The notes under the pieces were generated by a model. It searched no databases. It saw nothing but the letters and a program-made list of their open reading frames with translations, and was not told where the DNA came from. DNA of 42,075 nucleotides from a virus: positions 1 to 42,075 of IMG/VR virus record IMGVR_UViG_3300033145_003407. One strand, given 5' to 3'. Below, piece by piece: positions 1 through 8,860 of the stretch. The stretch's first letter is position 1, and each line of letters opens with the position of its first letter. The translations under genes were made by a program, and so were the position numbers.

Positions 1-393
1 GTCCTCGATACGCTTAGTGATTTTATACTGATAGGCCCGAAGGTCTTCAACAGTAATCTGGAAACGCCGGGTCACAAAATTGATGACCGGTATGATATAC
101 CGTTCGCCCTTGACGTATTTTCCGTCGGGCTCACCCAGATTGTCAACCGCAACAGCGGCTGCATCGGGCTCTATGTCACGAATCAGATATAGAGAATTGT
201 CATTGATATTCCTCTGGCAGTCCGCAACAGTGATCGGCTCCTGAGGTATAATCGCACGAGTGAACGCTGCTTCCTGGAGTTCGGTCTTTACATACTGACG
301 ACCGGCTTCAGAGAGCTGCGACTGACCTTCAAGAGTACTGACCTTTTCAAGAAAGGCCTCGTTACTTTGCATGGCCGTTACATGGTCCAACAT
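1..393 (-). CDS. Probable major capsid protein, N-terminal part (cut by window edge)
   Basis: An open frame of 131 codons starts at an ATG at 391-393 and runs leftward off the window without a stop. A strong ribosome binding site (AGGAG) lies 7 bases upstream. The visible part begins MLDHVTAMQSNEAFLEKVS and continues with an acidic stretch, RDIEPDAAAVAVDNLGEPDG, then GERYIIPVINF and FQITVEDLRAY. This layout (helical N-arm, then a beta-rich segment with a 'GERY-IP' hairpin) reminds me of large-phage major head proteins. Its place at the downstream end of a protease, scaffold-like and decoration-like gene run also fits a capsid protein. The capsid assignment is inference; the gene itself is well supported. 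It could instead be another abundant head protein. Confidence 0.5.
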   Translation of the reverse strand, partial: MLDHVTAMQSNEAFLEKVSTLEGQSQLSEAGRQYVKTELQEAAFTRAIIPQEPITVADCQRNINDNSLYLIRDIEPDAAAVAVDNLGEPDGKYVKGERYIIPVINFVTRRFQITVEDLRAYQYKITKRIED

Positions 394-477
394 AATTTAA
401 CTCCTACTTTTGAGTAGTTTTTAATAGTTTTAATGGGGTGGTTTTACCCACCCCGGGAATTCAAATTGCAACAACGA

Positions 478-945
478 TTATGTTGTGATACTTAACAGGG
501 TTGGAGAAACAGTTCTGTAAATTATCCAACCTTCAGTTTCATTTGACTCCTCTACACGAGCAACCTGTTCGTAGTCGCCATCTGCTTCAGTCTCATTTGT
601 AACACCAACCAACTTACCTTCGATGCCACTAGTATTTGAGACAATGAGCAGTTCTCCGACGACGATCGTGCCGTCAAAACCTTCTGAATCAACTTTGACG
701 CGAACGCCGAACGACTCTACAGTCGTAATACGGCCAACACTTACATCGTGTGATTCATAAATATTATCTGATGCATTTCCGATAACCAACTTGTTAATAA
801 GTTGAGCTTCGGTGGTGGTTACATTGGCAAGACTGCCATCTGTCTGGACTTCAGCCCAGATTCCGGGTACAGCTACAAAATTGTCAGGATCGATTCTGCG
901 GGAAACGCGCTCGATCTTGTTCATGAGAGTTAGAATTTCCAACAT
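478..945 (-). CDS. Small beta-rich virion protein, possible head decoration protein
   Basis: A 155-residue protein with ribosome binding site AAGGAG 6 bases before its ATG. After a short helical N-terminus it is dominated by alternating hydrophobic strands separated by Gly, Asn and Asp turns (GRITTVESFGVRVKVDSEGF, then FDGTIVVGELLIVSN and GIEGKLVGVT). There are no cysteines and no membrane segment. Lying directly upstream of the probable capsid gene on the same strand, it could be a head decoration or stabilising protein. I recognise no specific family, so function is inferred from size, fold type and position. Confidence 0.55.
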   Translation of the reverse strand: MLEILTLMNKIERVSRRIDPDNFVAVPGIWAEVQTDGSLANVTTTEAQLINKLVIGNASDNIYESHDVSVGRITTVESFGVRVKVDSEGFDGTIVVGELLIVSNTSGIEGKLVGVTNETEADGDYEQVARVEESNETEGWIIYRTVSPTLLSITT

Positions 946-969
946 TTCATGCTCCTTGTTAATTGGTGA

Positions 970-1473
970 TTAGAGAACGCCGTCAAACATCCCTTTCTTC
1001 TCGGAAGAAGGGTGTTGTTCGTTTGCGACTTTATCGAAAATCATACTTTCTCCTTCACCGTTCTGAGCAATCTTAATTGCTTCCTTAACGATTTCAAGAC
1101 CATTTTCGTCCTTCTTCATTAATTCTGCAATTTTTTCTTCGACATCGCTGTCATCTGAGACGAGACCTGAATGAATCAGGTTATCCAGAATCAGTCGAAC
1201 CTGAGCTGCTTTTTCCAACCCAGCATTTCGCTCTTGTGCGGAATTAAGAGTTTCCGTCGTATATGCTAAACATTCAGAGGCTATTTTCATCATTTCTTGA
1301 ACCGAAGTGTACACTTCCTCGTTACAAGGAAATGATGCCACTTTAGCAAGACCGTCAGAAATTTTTTTAGCCTCTTCAGTAGTATAGCTTTCAGAAGCTG
1401 TTTTTTCAGAGGCGGGTTGACTTTGAGCCAGCTGGCTTAGAATCAACTCACCAAGATTTTTAGTAAAGACCAT
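970..1473 (-). CDS. Hypothetical helical virion protein with KTA-type motif
   Basis: A 167-residue, mostly helical and acidic protein of the head gene run, starting at ATG 1471-1473 behind a strong AGGAGGGG site. Visible features are SEKTASESYTTEEAKKISD near residue 25, KVASFPCNEEV near 45, and a Lys/Glu-rich C-terminal half ending in SSEKKGMFDGVL. The Lys-Thr-Ala and Lys-Val-Ala triplets match a signature repeated across the other virion genes here. No domain is recognisable. Position between a scaffold-like gene and decoration/capsid-like genes suggests a head assembly protein, possibly a scaffold component; this is inference only. Confidence 0.5.
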   Translation of the reverse strand: MVFTKNLGELILSQLAQSQPASEKTASESYTTEEAKKISDGLAKVASFPCNEEVYTSVQEMMKIASECLAYTTETLNSAQERNAGLEKAAQVRLILDNLIHSGLVSDDSDVEEKIAELMKKDENGLEIVKEAIKIAQNGEGESMIFDKVANEQHPSSEKKGMFDGVL

Positions 1474-1491
1474 TAAGGATCCCCTCCTATT

Positions 1492-2502
1492 TTAGAGAAG
1501 ATTTTTTTCTTTCAGAGTCCTCACTGCATCAACAACCTTTTCATCTTTCAGCAACGCTGCCAACTTGGTCTGATCATCAGTAGCAGGTGTCGCTTCTGCC
1601 TTCGGGGCAGTTTCAGCAGGTTTCGTTTCACTGCCGGCTTTCTTTTCGATAAGTTCAGTAACCGCAGCAACCAGATTTTGAGCATCCTCACGACCTTGAA
1701 CCTCTGCTGCTTCAGCAGTTTTCTGCATCTCAACAGCCTGGTATGCTGCACCGATAATGTCTTCCCTGGAAAGAGTTTCTTTATCGGCAATCTTTTTGAG
1801 ATAATCGACAGGCTCACCGGCTTCTTTGGTCAGACCTTCATCCTTGATAGTATAACCTTCAAGGAGTCCAGCTTCCTTCAAAAGAACAAGGGCTTCACTG
1901 TATTCCTGATCCTGAGATGTCTTCTCAAGATGCGCCTGAAAAGTTTCAGCTATTTTAATACCAATAGCTGAGGCTTCTTCTGCGGTTTTTGCGCCCATCA
2001 CTTCGCCAGTTACAGGATTCTTTGCAGCCTCTGCTACAGCGGCAGGTGTTTTGTGAAGCTGATTTGCATCAGTAACAACCCCATCACCAGCAGAGATTGC
2101 AGTGCCTTCATTCGGTTTTGTTGCAGCTGGCTGTTCACCAGCGGCAGCTTCCGCGGCATTTCCACCAGCTATTTCGGTTTGAGGAGTTGCGACGCCTTCA
2201 GTTGCAGCAACAACTGCCGGTGCTGCACCAGCAACGCTTGAATCGGCAGGTTGAACTTCACCTTCTGCCTTTGGGGCAGGAGGGGCGGTTTTTGAGCTAC
2301 CTGTGCCTGCGCCGTCGGGAGTCTTTTTCTCGCCACCAGTTTCCGGGGGAGTTTTAACTTCTGCAGTCTTCTCCTCACCAATACCAAGCTCATTGGCCAG
2401 CTTGTCAAGCAGACTACCATCAGCTGGTTTTCCTGAGGCGGTTTTTGACTGACCAGATTCGACAATGTTGAGGCATTCCTCAAAACTTGTCTTCTGTCCC
2501 AT
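1492..2502 (-). CDS. Ala/Pro/Glu-rich low-complexity protein, scaffold-like
   Basis: A 336-residue protein. I place the start at the ATG at 2500-2502 (MGQKTSFEECLNIV) because GGAGG sits 6 bases before it; a longer frame begins 24 bases upstream. Residues about 50-160 are Ala, Pro, Gly, Thr and Glu-rich and look disordered; the C-terminal half is helical. Lys-Thr-Ala or Lys-Thr-Ser occurs at least six times (QSKTASG, EEKTAEV, SSKTAPP, GAKTAEE, LEKTSQD, MQKTAEA), with further KEA and KIA sites, far more than chance suggests. Lying between the prohead protease and the capsid-like genes, it is a plausible scaffold or internal core protein cut at many sites during maturation. Sequence identity to a known scaffold was not seen. 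Confidence 0.55.
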   Translation of the reverse strand: MGQKTSFEECLNIVESGQSKTASGKPADGSLLDKLANELGIGEEKTAEVKTPPETGGEKKTPDGAGTGSSKTAPPAPKAEGEVQPADSSVAGAAPAVVAATEGVATPQTEIAGGNAAEAAAGEQPAATKPNEGTAISAGDGVVTDANQLHKTPAAVAEAAKNPVTGEVMGAKTAEEASAIGIKIAETFQAHLEKTSQDQEYSEALVLLKEAGLLEGYTIKDEGLTKEAGEPVDYLKKIADKETLSREDIIGAAYQAVEMQKTAEAAEVQGREDAQNLVAAVTELIEKKAGSETKPAETAPKAEATPATDDQTKLAALLKDEKVVDAVRTLKEKNLL

Positions 2503-2614
2503 GTATAACCTCCGTTGGTTAAACAAATAGAATTATTGTCAATTGCATGTTTAATAACAATATAAGTTCATGATTCATCTAATGCAATTTTTTCCCTATA
2601 TTAATTATATAGTT

Positions 2615-5536
2615 TTACTCGATTTCTAACAACTTTTTTTTCAATAATTCAGAATGCATATTATTCAAACTAAGATTATTATCAACAATTTGGTTTGATA
2701 AAAAACCACTCGACGTTTTGCAAAACGCATTCTGTTCGTATGCATTCATTATGTAAGCACTTGGAAGCGTTATTGCATCGGTCAATATATTAAGAGATGA
2801 TTGCTTCACTATTTTACCAGAAAAATTAGTATCTCGAAGAACATTTTCATAATTTACGGCAGGTCCAAGCATAGGGTTATCTTTGCCAGCCTTATTAATC
2901 TGCTCGAATATTTTATACATCACTCCGCCACCTATGATAGAACGAAGCCATGGTTTCTTAGTAAATATTTCAGCAAGTTGTTTTGGCCCATATCCATATG
3001 CTTTTAATTTCAAAGCGGCATAAAGAGCAGCCAGCCCGGCAAGAACTGCCGTTTTCGGACCTATTTTAAATTCTTTCTTCTCTTTTTCTATTGGTGGAGG
3101 AAGTTGAGCTGTTTTTTCCATAATCTCTGCCAGCCTTGGTTGCAAAAAGATCGGAAAGCAACTTCTCTTCTCAAGATGTGATATAAAAGCCCGAGCAAGC
3201 GTATCGTCGTAATAGGCATTTGATATATCGATATTTTTCGGCTCAACATCGCTTTTATAATCAAATATCATACTCTCTTTTTCCAATTCATCAGCAAGGG
3301 GCTTATGCCCAACCCGCACCAGAACAATTCTTTGAAACTCATCAGGTTTCGGATGTATACCAAGGCCTAATATAGTAGATAATATCTTATTTAATGGATG
3401 GACTGTCGCCATTGAGTCGAGAAAGCTGTTTGGGAGTTTTGGTTCAGCAGCGATCGTTTTATTCATTTTTTCGTCAAGAGCTTTTCTGAAAACAGAAACG
3501 TTGTCGGCAGGTTTCATTGTACCGTCGATATCATCCTTACCCAAAGCACCGATCTCTTTATCAATATCCCCTTTTTTCTTTACCACAGCAACCTTGTCAA
3601 ACATTTCGTCAGTTACCCCATATGCCTCGGCAAGATCAACAGATGTTATAACCAAACCTGCTGATGCCGCTTTCCCAAGAATAAATGATATCCTATCGGC
3701 ACCTATATATACTCTTGACAAATCAAAAAAACGTGGAAAGTCATTGAATGCGAAAACCATAGTTCCGGGAAGTATAGTCTTTCCAAGCTCTTTGGACCAT
3801 AAGGCGGCAAGTTCAGGGGTGACTATCTGGCCCATGTAATTTTTAAGATGTTTACAATAGGTTTTCCGAGTTTTTGCTTTATTGTCGCAGATACTGCATC
3901 GATCAAACTTTACACGGCAATTGTGGCTAACAAGCCCAGCCGCTATGTATGATTCGTCATCTTCAACTTCAAAGTTATATGTTTGTATATCTACACCATC
4001 TCTAGCATCAATTGATTTTATTGAATAAGAACTTGTGCCATCATCGTTAAGTCGTATTGCTGAATTTCCATTTTTTAATCTGCTTTTTATCACAATGCCA
4101 AGATTTTTTAATTTTCTATTTGAATATGGAATTAACACCTCTGCGTCTATAGAAGATATGTTTAAGGTGTACTCAATAGTATCATGGTTATTAAAACCTG
4201 AACCAGCTTTATGGATAATTTTATAAATTGATGATGGTACTTCGCAGGAATAAAGCAAATCTCTTGCTTGCAAAGCGAGATTAATGTTACATGTCGACCA
4301 ATGTACCCCTTTACTATCACAAAACCCATCTCCACTTAACCATGCGCCAAGAAAGGATAGTTTTATATTTTTATCAGAAACAAACATCTCGGGTGGTATT
4401 TTCTTTTTATGAGATGTCTTATCAAAATATTTCAACATAAAACAGGCTACATCTGTAGAATTTATTATTACATCAAGCGATACTGACGAATTTTTACGAG
4501 GTCTTGTTGAGCAGCTTATATTATCAAATAGCTCACTTACAATGGCTGGAACTTCTCTTGGAAGATCATCATCCATATTACATGTTAATTGAATATTACA
4601 TGGTTTATCACCATTGTATCCAAAACTACCTTCGGCAATATAATAACCCATTAATTTTGCAAATGAAAAATTTTCTATTTTACAAAATTCGTCTTGATTA
4701 TAATGGACTGGAAGGTATTCAACATGGTCGCCTGTTTCTATTTCTTCAGCATCGGCCCAATCGAATTTAACTTTTTCAAACTGCTTTGGGTCTGCATATG
4801 CCCTGTTTTTGGATTCTGAGTCTTTTTTAAACAATTTAACCATCATTGGATGATCTGCGGTTAATTCAAGCGGTAATGATAACCCTCTCATATGTAATTT
4901 ATATAGTTTTCCAGTATATTCCCTTCTGAATGTTTTGGTTACCTTTTTCCAATTTTTTTTATGTGTAAATACGATATCGCCTTTTTTTATATCTTTAATT
5001 GGTTTATACCCATCTATTGTCAGTATTGGATAATCAGGGTCAGTAAGACACCCCATTGATACTGCAACGGGCTCTCCTTTTTCAAGGGCCATTACAATAT
5101 CAGCACCCTTATCCACATCGATTGCGGCTATTATTTCGACACGATGAAGAACCGGGTTCCAATGAGAAAATACTATTTCACCGAATGATTTTTGGGGATC
5201 TTTGTTAACATGATGTTTATAGAATTTTGCATAGTATTCGAAAGTCTTGTAGCCATAATCATCCGCAGTGTTCATGTCAGTGCGCAACGACTTGTGGGAA
5301 AGGCCTATTTCTGGAAATGCATCACCTTTACGATTTGAGCCCCAAACCTCATATGAACCAAGAGCATTAATAACAACATAATACCGTTCCGGCTTCCGAT
5401 TAAGATTAAGAATAACCTTCATCAGTTCCGGAGCATAGTTGCTACTGGCAGTTTTGTTGAGATGTTCAATTGAATTAACCGGTATAATATGTTGACCGGT
5501 GTCATCAATCGAATCGTATGTGATATATTTAATCAT
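2615..5536 (-). CDS. Prohead-protease-like structural fusion protein, interrupted by an intein
   Basis: A 973-residue precursor; removing the intein (residues 163-539) leaves 596 residues. The N-extein holds a S78-like prohead protease pattern: FYKHHVNKDP (His108/109) followed about 50 residues later by VSMG (Ser160), which would be the His and Ser of the catalytic pair. The C-extein opens with a cysteine cluster (C540, C546, C549, C561) that looks zinc-binding, then a long region with KTA motifs (MEKTAQLPP, FCKTSSGFL) and a hydrophobic Ala/Leu stretch (TAVLAGLAALYAAL). HK97-type proteases are about 200-250 residues, so this protein is much longer and probably also structural. The start codon has only a weak upstream site, but the next gene ends two bases before it, suggesting coupling. 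The protease assignment rests on motif spacing and gene order. Confidence 0.6.
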   Translation of the reverse strand: MIKYITYDSIDDTGQHIIPVNSIEHLNKTASSNYAPELMKVILNLNRKPERYYVVINALGSYEVWGSNRKGDAFPEIGLSHKSLRTDMNTADDYGYKTFEYYAKFYKHHVNKDPQKSFGEIVFSHWNPVLHRVEIIAAIDVDKGADIVMALEKGEPVAVSMGCLTDPDYPILTIDGYKPIKDIKKGDIVFTHKKNWKKVTKTFRREYTGKLYKLHMRGLSLPLELTADHPMMVKLFKKDSESKNRAYADPKQFEKVKFDWADAEEIETGDHVEYLPVHYNQDEFCKIENFSFAKLMGYYIAEGSFGYNGDKPCNIQLTCNMDDDLPREVPAIVSELFDNISCSTRPRKNSSVSLDVIINSTDVACFMLKYFDKTSHKKKIPPEMFVSDKNIKLSFLGAWLSGDGFCDSKGVHWSTCNINLALQARDLLYSCEVPSSIYKIIHKAGSGFNNHDTIEYTLNISSIDAEVLIPYSNRKLKNLGIVIKSRLKNGNSAIRLNDDGTSSYSIKSIDARDGVDIQTYNFEVEDDESYIAAGLVSHNCRVKFDRCSICDNKAKTRKTYCKHLKNYMGQIVTPELAALWSKELGKTILPGTMVFAFNDFPRFFDLSRVYIGADRISFILGKAASAGLVITSVDLAEAYGVTDEMFDKVAVVKKKGDIDKEIGALGKDDIDGTMKPADNVSVFRKALDEKMNKTIAAEPKLPNSFLDSMATVHPLNKILSTILGLGIHPKPDEFQRIVLVRVGHKPLADELEKESMIFDYKSDVEPKNIDISNAYYDDTLARAFISHLEKRSCFPIFLQPRLAEIMEKTAQLPPPIEKEKKEFKIGPKTAVLAGLAALYAALKLKAYGYGPKQLAEIFTKKPWLRSIIGGGVMYKIFEQINKAGKDNPMLGPAVNYENVLRDTNFSGKIVKQSSLNILTDAITLPSAYIMNAYEQNAFCKTSSGFLSNQIVDNNLSLNNMHSELLKKKLLEIE
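3920..5050 (-). mobile_element. Intein with LAGLIDADG homing endonuclease domain
   Basis: A 377-residue intein, residues 163-539 of the host precursor. It begins with Cys163 after VSMG and shows an A-block (CLTDPDYPILTIDGYKPI). The B-block is LTADHP, with Thr226 and His229. Two LAGLIDADG helices follow, LMGYYIAEG at 295-303 and FLGAWLSGDG at 395-404. It ends in GLVSHN at Asn539, followed by Cys540 as the +1 residue. All residues expected for splicing are present. The endonuclease repeats keep an acidic residue each (Glu302 and Asp403). The penultimate residue is the usual His. Insertion two residues after the presumed catalytic Ser is typical of inteins, which favour conserved active sites. 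Confidence 0.92.
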
Positions 5537-5538
5537 AT

Positions 5539-5982
5539 TTATTTTTCTTCTTTTATAGGAACCTTTCCAGTTGCAATTTGATGCGTCCCTTTAGCGGCAC
5601 CCATTGCAGATGTAATTGTACCAAGACCAAGGCCCCCTATCACGGCTCCTGGTAATACGTACTTTCCACCCATCCTACGTATAGCAGAGATAAGCGCACC
5701 AATCCCTGCACCGCCAGCAGCCCCAGCACCCATTCCAGCAAAACCTTTAATAAGGCCTGGTCTATATATCTCAGTTGTAAATAGTTTTTTACCTTCTTTT
5801 TTTGATATATCTTTGCCAGTTTCCTTTTTAACAAAATGTTTCATTCCGCTGCCAATCGTTAATCGTGGCATGACCGACTTGGCATAGCTTCCATATGCCT
5901 GTGGTACTGTTTTTTCTTCTTTTGCAATCTTTTGAAGCTCATTTTTAAAAGCAGCCTGATAAATCTCTTGATATGTATCCAT
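5539..5982 (-). CDS. Small Gly/Ala-rich membrane-like virion protein with ELQKIA motif
   Basis: A 147-residue protein starting MDTYQEIYQAAFKNELQKIA, preceded by AAGGAAT. The N-terminal 18 residues carry the shared F-x-x-EL-x-KIA motif. Residues about 80-130 are Gly/Ala/Ile-rich (GMGAGAAGGAGIGALISAI, then GAVIGGLGLGTITSAMGAA) and look like two glycine-zipper membrane segments. Its stop lies two bases before the start of the protease fusion gene. Similar composition in the neighbouring small genes suggests a group of internal or ejected virion proteins that may act in a membrane; that role is inference. Confidence 0.55.
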   Translation of the reverse strand: MDTYQEIYQAAFKNELQKIAKEEKTVPQAYGSYAKSVMPRLTIGSGMKHFVKKETGKDISKKEGKKLFTTEIYRPGLIKGFAGMGAGAAGGAGIGALISAIRRMGGKYVLPGAVIGGLGLGTITSAMGAAKGTHQIATGKVPIKEEK

Positions 5983-5992
5983 TTTATATTCC

Positions 5993-6286
5993 TTATGTTA
6001 AAGGATGTATAACTTTCTTTTGTTTCATAGCCGTGGCAGCAGCCTTTTCTATTTTCCCCTGATCAGCAATCTGTTGAAGAAGACCTACCTGCTTTTTCAT
6101 AACTTTCCGCTTCCGCATTTCACTGGTTATATTATACAAATCATGTACTCGATTTGCAATACCAGTTGCAGCGGCGCCGGCACCGAGAATCCCCAACGTA
6201 TAAAGTGGATATCTAATAATCTTTGGCGATTTTGTAATCAGCTTTATAACACCAGCATCTTTTTCAAATCCATTTAACGGTATCAT
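5993..6286 (-). CDS. Small membrane-like protein of the head gene run
   Basis: A 97-residue protein whose ATG overlaps the stop of the upstream gene (ATGA, 6283-6286), so the two are translationally coupled. It shows FEKDAGVIKLI near the N-terminus and a single hydrophobic stretch, YPLYTLGILGAGAAATGIA (about 27-45), likely a membrane span, followed by a basic helical tail with KIEKAAATAMK. No family is recognised. Context and composition group it with the other small Gly/Ala-rich virion-associated proteins here. Confidence 0.5.
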   Translation of the reverse strand: MIPLNGFEKDAGVIKLITKSPKIIRYPLYTLGILGAGAAATGIANRVHDLYNITSEMRKRKVMKKQVGLLQQIADQGKIEKAAATAMKQKKVIHPLT

Positions 6287-6849
6287 ACCTTTTCCTCAGG
6301 AATAGCCGCTATTGTTTTTTCTTTTGGAACAATGGATGTTCCAACTGCTTTTGCAACACTCTCTACAACTGTTGGTGCAGTTCTTGGTGCCGGGAGCCCA
6401 GCTTGGATAGCTGATAAATCCTGAACAAGCTTATGATCAACTCCGCCGAACTGCATCATTTTATTAACTAGCGCACCGGCAACCAATGGATTTGATGCTG
6501 ATTTCGGTGAAAAAGTTTTTATAACATTAAAATAATCTTTAATTTGGTTTTGGTCTTGTTCGGCAAGCTGTGGAACCTTTTCAGTCATAGCTGCAAAAGA
6601 TCTATTAATTTTATTAGATTCAATAAGAGGGTCAATAATAATTTCTTTAGTTGCAGCAACACCGGTTCCAATTAAAGCCAGTGGGACTAAAAATTTATTT
6701 ACTATTGCTTTTGTTGGTGGAATTTTTTTTCCTAAAGAAAAAACACTTTTAAGATTGAAGGCGGTTTTATACAAGATGTCATGTTCATCTTGTGTTATAT
6801 CACCCTTGCTAAGCATATTGTCAGCAGCTGTTTTTATTTTATCTTCCAT
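6283..6849 (-). CDS. Hypothetical virion-associated protein with one membrane-like segment
   Basis: A 188-residue protein with AAGGAG 7 bases before the ATG. The N-terminus carries IKTAADNML and LYKTAFNLK, both matching the K-T-A signature. A hydrophobic segment, FLVPLALIGTGVAATKEIII (about 53-72), may cross or insert into a membrane. The C-terminal part is Pro/Ala-rich (AGLPAPRTAPTVVESVAKAV). It overlaps the downstream gene by four bases. No recognisable domain; an internal or ejected virion protein is a reasonable guess. Confidence 0.5.
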   Translation of the reverse strand: MEDKIKTAADNMLSKGDITQDEHDILYKTAFNLKSVFSLGKKIPPTKAIVNKFLVPLALIGTGVAATKEIIIDPLIESNKINRSFAAMTEKVPQLAEQDQNQIKDYFNVIKTFSPKSASNPLVAGALVNKMMQFGGVDHKLVQDLSAIQAGLPAPRTAPTVVESVAKAVGTSIVPKEKTIAAIPEEKV

Positions 6850-6860
6850 CGAAAGCTCCT

Positions 6861-7109
6861 TTAGAATGAATGAGGAGTCGTAGTTCCTGTTAATCCAGTT
6901 TTTTTACCACCTTCAAATCGATACTGATAAGGCGATTTTAATTTTAAACCATTCGCAGCATTTCTTGTTAATGGATTCAGTGTTGTAAGTTTTTTTGACT
7001 GTTTAATTCTATCTTTAAGGTTTAACAAATTCATCCCATGCATAACCAACCCAAGCGAAACTGCAACTTTTTCCATTTCTTTAAAAAATGAATTCCATAT
7101 GACATTCAT
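6861..7109 (-). CDS. Short hypothetical protein with F-KEMEKVA motif
   Basis: An 82-residue protein beginning MNVIWNSFFKEMEKVAVSLG, a good match to the shared F-x-x-E-(L/M)-x-K-(I/V)-A motif, here right at the N-terminus. The rest is basic with a short motif-like end, GLTGTTTPHSF. Its ATG overlaps the stop region of the upstream gene at 7109. There is no membrane span as clear as in its neighbours. Function unknown; probably part of the same virion protein group. Confidence 0.45.
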   Translation of the reverse strand: MNVIWNSFFKEMEKVAVSLGLVMHGMNLLNLKDRIKQSKKLTTLNPLTRNAANGLKLKSPYQYRFEGGKKTGLTGTTTPHSF

Positions 7110-7885
7110 TACCTTATCCCCATTCGTCTTATTGCAATTAATTCTGATTGAGACAGTTGTTCCGGTTTTATATTTCCAGCAAGAACATTATTTCTTAGAA
7201 AAGTTGTATAATTCTGACCAGAAAGCCTTCGTTTTGATTGAAACGTACTCGTCCCCTTTGCTATACCGGTGGCGGCTAATGCTCCCACACCACCTCTCAC
7301 ACCCCAGGTATGAAGCCCGCCAAGAACAGTTCTCCTTGGTCTGGTAAGTCCGAATCCACCAGCTGTGACTGTTTTTGGCGTTCCCTTCAATCCAGTTAAA
7401 ATGAATCTTCTCGTCCCACCCAAAGTTGCGCCAGTACCGCCTAATAAAGATTTTCCAGCTTTGCTACCGAATCTGGCTGCCGTGCTAAGGAGAGATGATT
7501 CTTTAAAAAATGTTGGGGCAACTTTTTTAGTCCTTTTTTCCTCCTTGACAAGTTTAGCATATGCTTCCTGCGCCTCTTCTTTTGTACTTTTCCCCTGAAG
7601 ATAATCCAGGTAAGCATTGTGAACTCGAGGGACATTCCAACCAACTGGGACCATAGCCATACCGGCAATAGCAGCTGGTATTTTTTTGAGCTTATAAGCC
7701 TCTTTTAGTGTAATTCTTTTTCTTAAAACAGCAGGAAGAATTGGAGCTGCCGCGAGCGCCATCGCACTAATTGACCCAAGCGCAGTCCATTTAACTCTCT
7801 CGGCAAATTCATCACTTAACGGTTTGTTTTCTGGTTTGATTGCTTTGCCAAGGATTTTAAGTTCAATATTTTCTTTAATTCCCAT
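7109..7885 (-). CDS. Hypothetical Gly/Ala-rich virion-associated protein
   Basis: A 258-residue basic protein. Residues about 28-80 contain two hydrophobic stretches (WTALGSISAMALAAAPILPA and AAIAGMAMVPVGW). A Lys/Glu-rich coiled segment follows (STKEEAQEAYAKLVKEEKR), then FFKESSLLSTAARFG, a degenerate form of the shared motif, then Gly/Arg/Thr-rich sequence (LLGGTGATLGGTRRFIL, GGVGALAATGIAKG). No known domain. Gene order and composition place it with the membrane-active or internal virion proteins. The start ATG follows the upstream stop closely, without a strong ribosome site. Confidence 0.5.
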   Translation of the reverse strand: MGIKENIELKILGKAIKPENKPLSDEFAERVKWTALGSISAMALAAAPILPAVLRKRITLKEAYKLKKIPAAIAGMAMVPVGWNVPRVHNAYLDYLQGKSTKEEAQEAYAKLVKEEKRTKKVAPTFFKESSLLSTAARFGSKAGKSLLGGTGATLGGTRRFILTGLKGTPKTVTAGGFGLTRPRRTVLGGLHTWGVRGGVGALAATGIAKGTSTFQSKRRLSGQNYTTFLRNNVLAGNIKPEQLSQSELIAIRRMGIR

Positions 7886-7888
7886 TAG

Positions 7889-8725
7889 TTATTTTTTCTG
7901 ACTAAGCTCTTCGCTCAGAATTTTATTAAATGCTGCCAGCGTGTTAGTCAAATTTGTTATCATTTCAGTGGTAGCTGCTATTTTTTCCAATGATAGCATA
8001 AGTTCATTAACCGGCTCAAGCATTTCGGCATTTTTATTAATACGAAGGGATGCCATTTTTGTAAATTCAGTATTTACAGTAAACCCATCTTTTGTTAAAT
8101 CCTTATGGATCATATTATAAGCAGTAGCAATCCTCATAGGGTTAAGGCCCGATTCTTTAACGAATCTGGAAGCAATCTTCGCTATATCACCCAATGATTC
8201 GCCACTAGAAACCATCAATTTTGCATCGTAGGCCATTTTCAAAAACGCCTTTTCAGCATTTTGCATCTCACTATATCGCAAAGATTCAATATCACTTATA
8301 AACGCTTTGAAAGCATTTTTGTAGTTTCCTACCTTCTGGAATTCAGCAAGCTTTTCCCCGTCATTAGGAGCCTGTTGTATATCGCCAACATCTTTTCCAA
8401 TAACAAGCGTTAGCAATGAACGAAAGTCATTGGGTGGAGTCGCGTAACTTTCCATAGCTTTCTCACTTTCTAAAATCGCAGTTTTCGATTTATCGTAATC
8501 GGCAAGGACAAATGAAATGTTTGACTTGTCAGTATCATCGCTTTGATATAATGACAGATAAACATTTTGATTAGCCAATTCACAAATGCGTTTCAGTATT
8601 TCTAAATTATCAATTTCGCCGGCATGGTATGAATCCAATATGGTATCATTCATATCGGCACCTGATATTAAATAGTCTTCAGAGGCCTTGTGAGCAATAT
8701 TTTTTATTTTATCAATCATTTCCAT
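7889..8725 (-). CDS. Hypothetical helical virion protein, KIA/KMA-rich
   Basis: About 278 residues from the ATG at 8723-8725 (MEMIDKIKNIAHKAS); a further in-frame ATG lies 30 bases upstream, with no clear ribosome site for either. It is almost wholly helical and acidic, with repeated K-x-A sites: KNIAHKA, FLKMAYDA, IAKIASRF, FTKMASLR and LSLEKIAATTEM near the C-terminus. No domain is recognised. It is the first gene of a leftward run that opens in the gap 8726-8860, which must hold divergent promoters for this gene and the plus-strand gene at 8861. Confidence 0.5.
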   Translation of the reverse strand: MEMIDKIKNIAHKASEDYLISGADMNDTILDSYHAGEIDNLEILKRICELANQNVYLSLYQSDDTDKSNISFVLADYDKSKTAILESEKAMESYATPPNDFRSLLTLVIGKDVGDIQQAPNDGEKLAEFQKVGNYKNAFKAFISDIESLRYSEMQNAEKAFLKMAYDAKLMVSSGESLGDIAKIASRFVKESGLNPMRIATAYNMIHKDLTKDGFTVNTEFTKMASLRINKNAEMLEPVNELMLSLEKIAATTEMITNLTNTLAAFNKILSEELSQKK

Positions 8726-8860
8726 TATAATTACCAAAGTATAGGTTATATTCAAAATATAACATATAAGCTATTAGCTTGCAACTATTATTGATTTATA
8801 GCCATTCTAATATTATTTTATATATGATACTATTTTACATATAAAAGGGTGGCTATTTTT

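Noticed and set aside
2053-2357. Gln/Leu-rich frames opposite the scaffold-like gene
   Set aside because: They are out-of-frame readings of Ala/Pro-rich repeat codons, with no ribosome sites.
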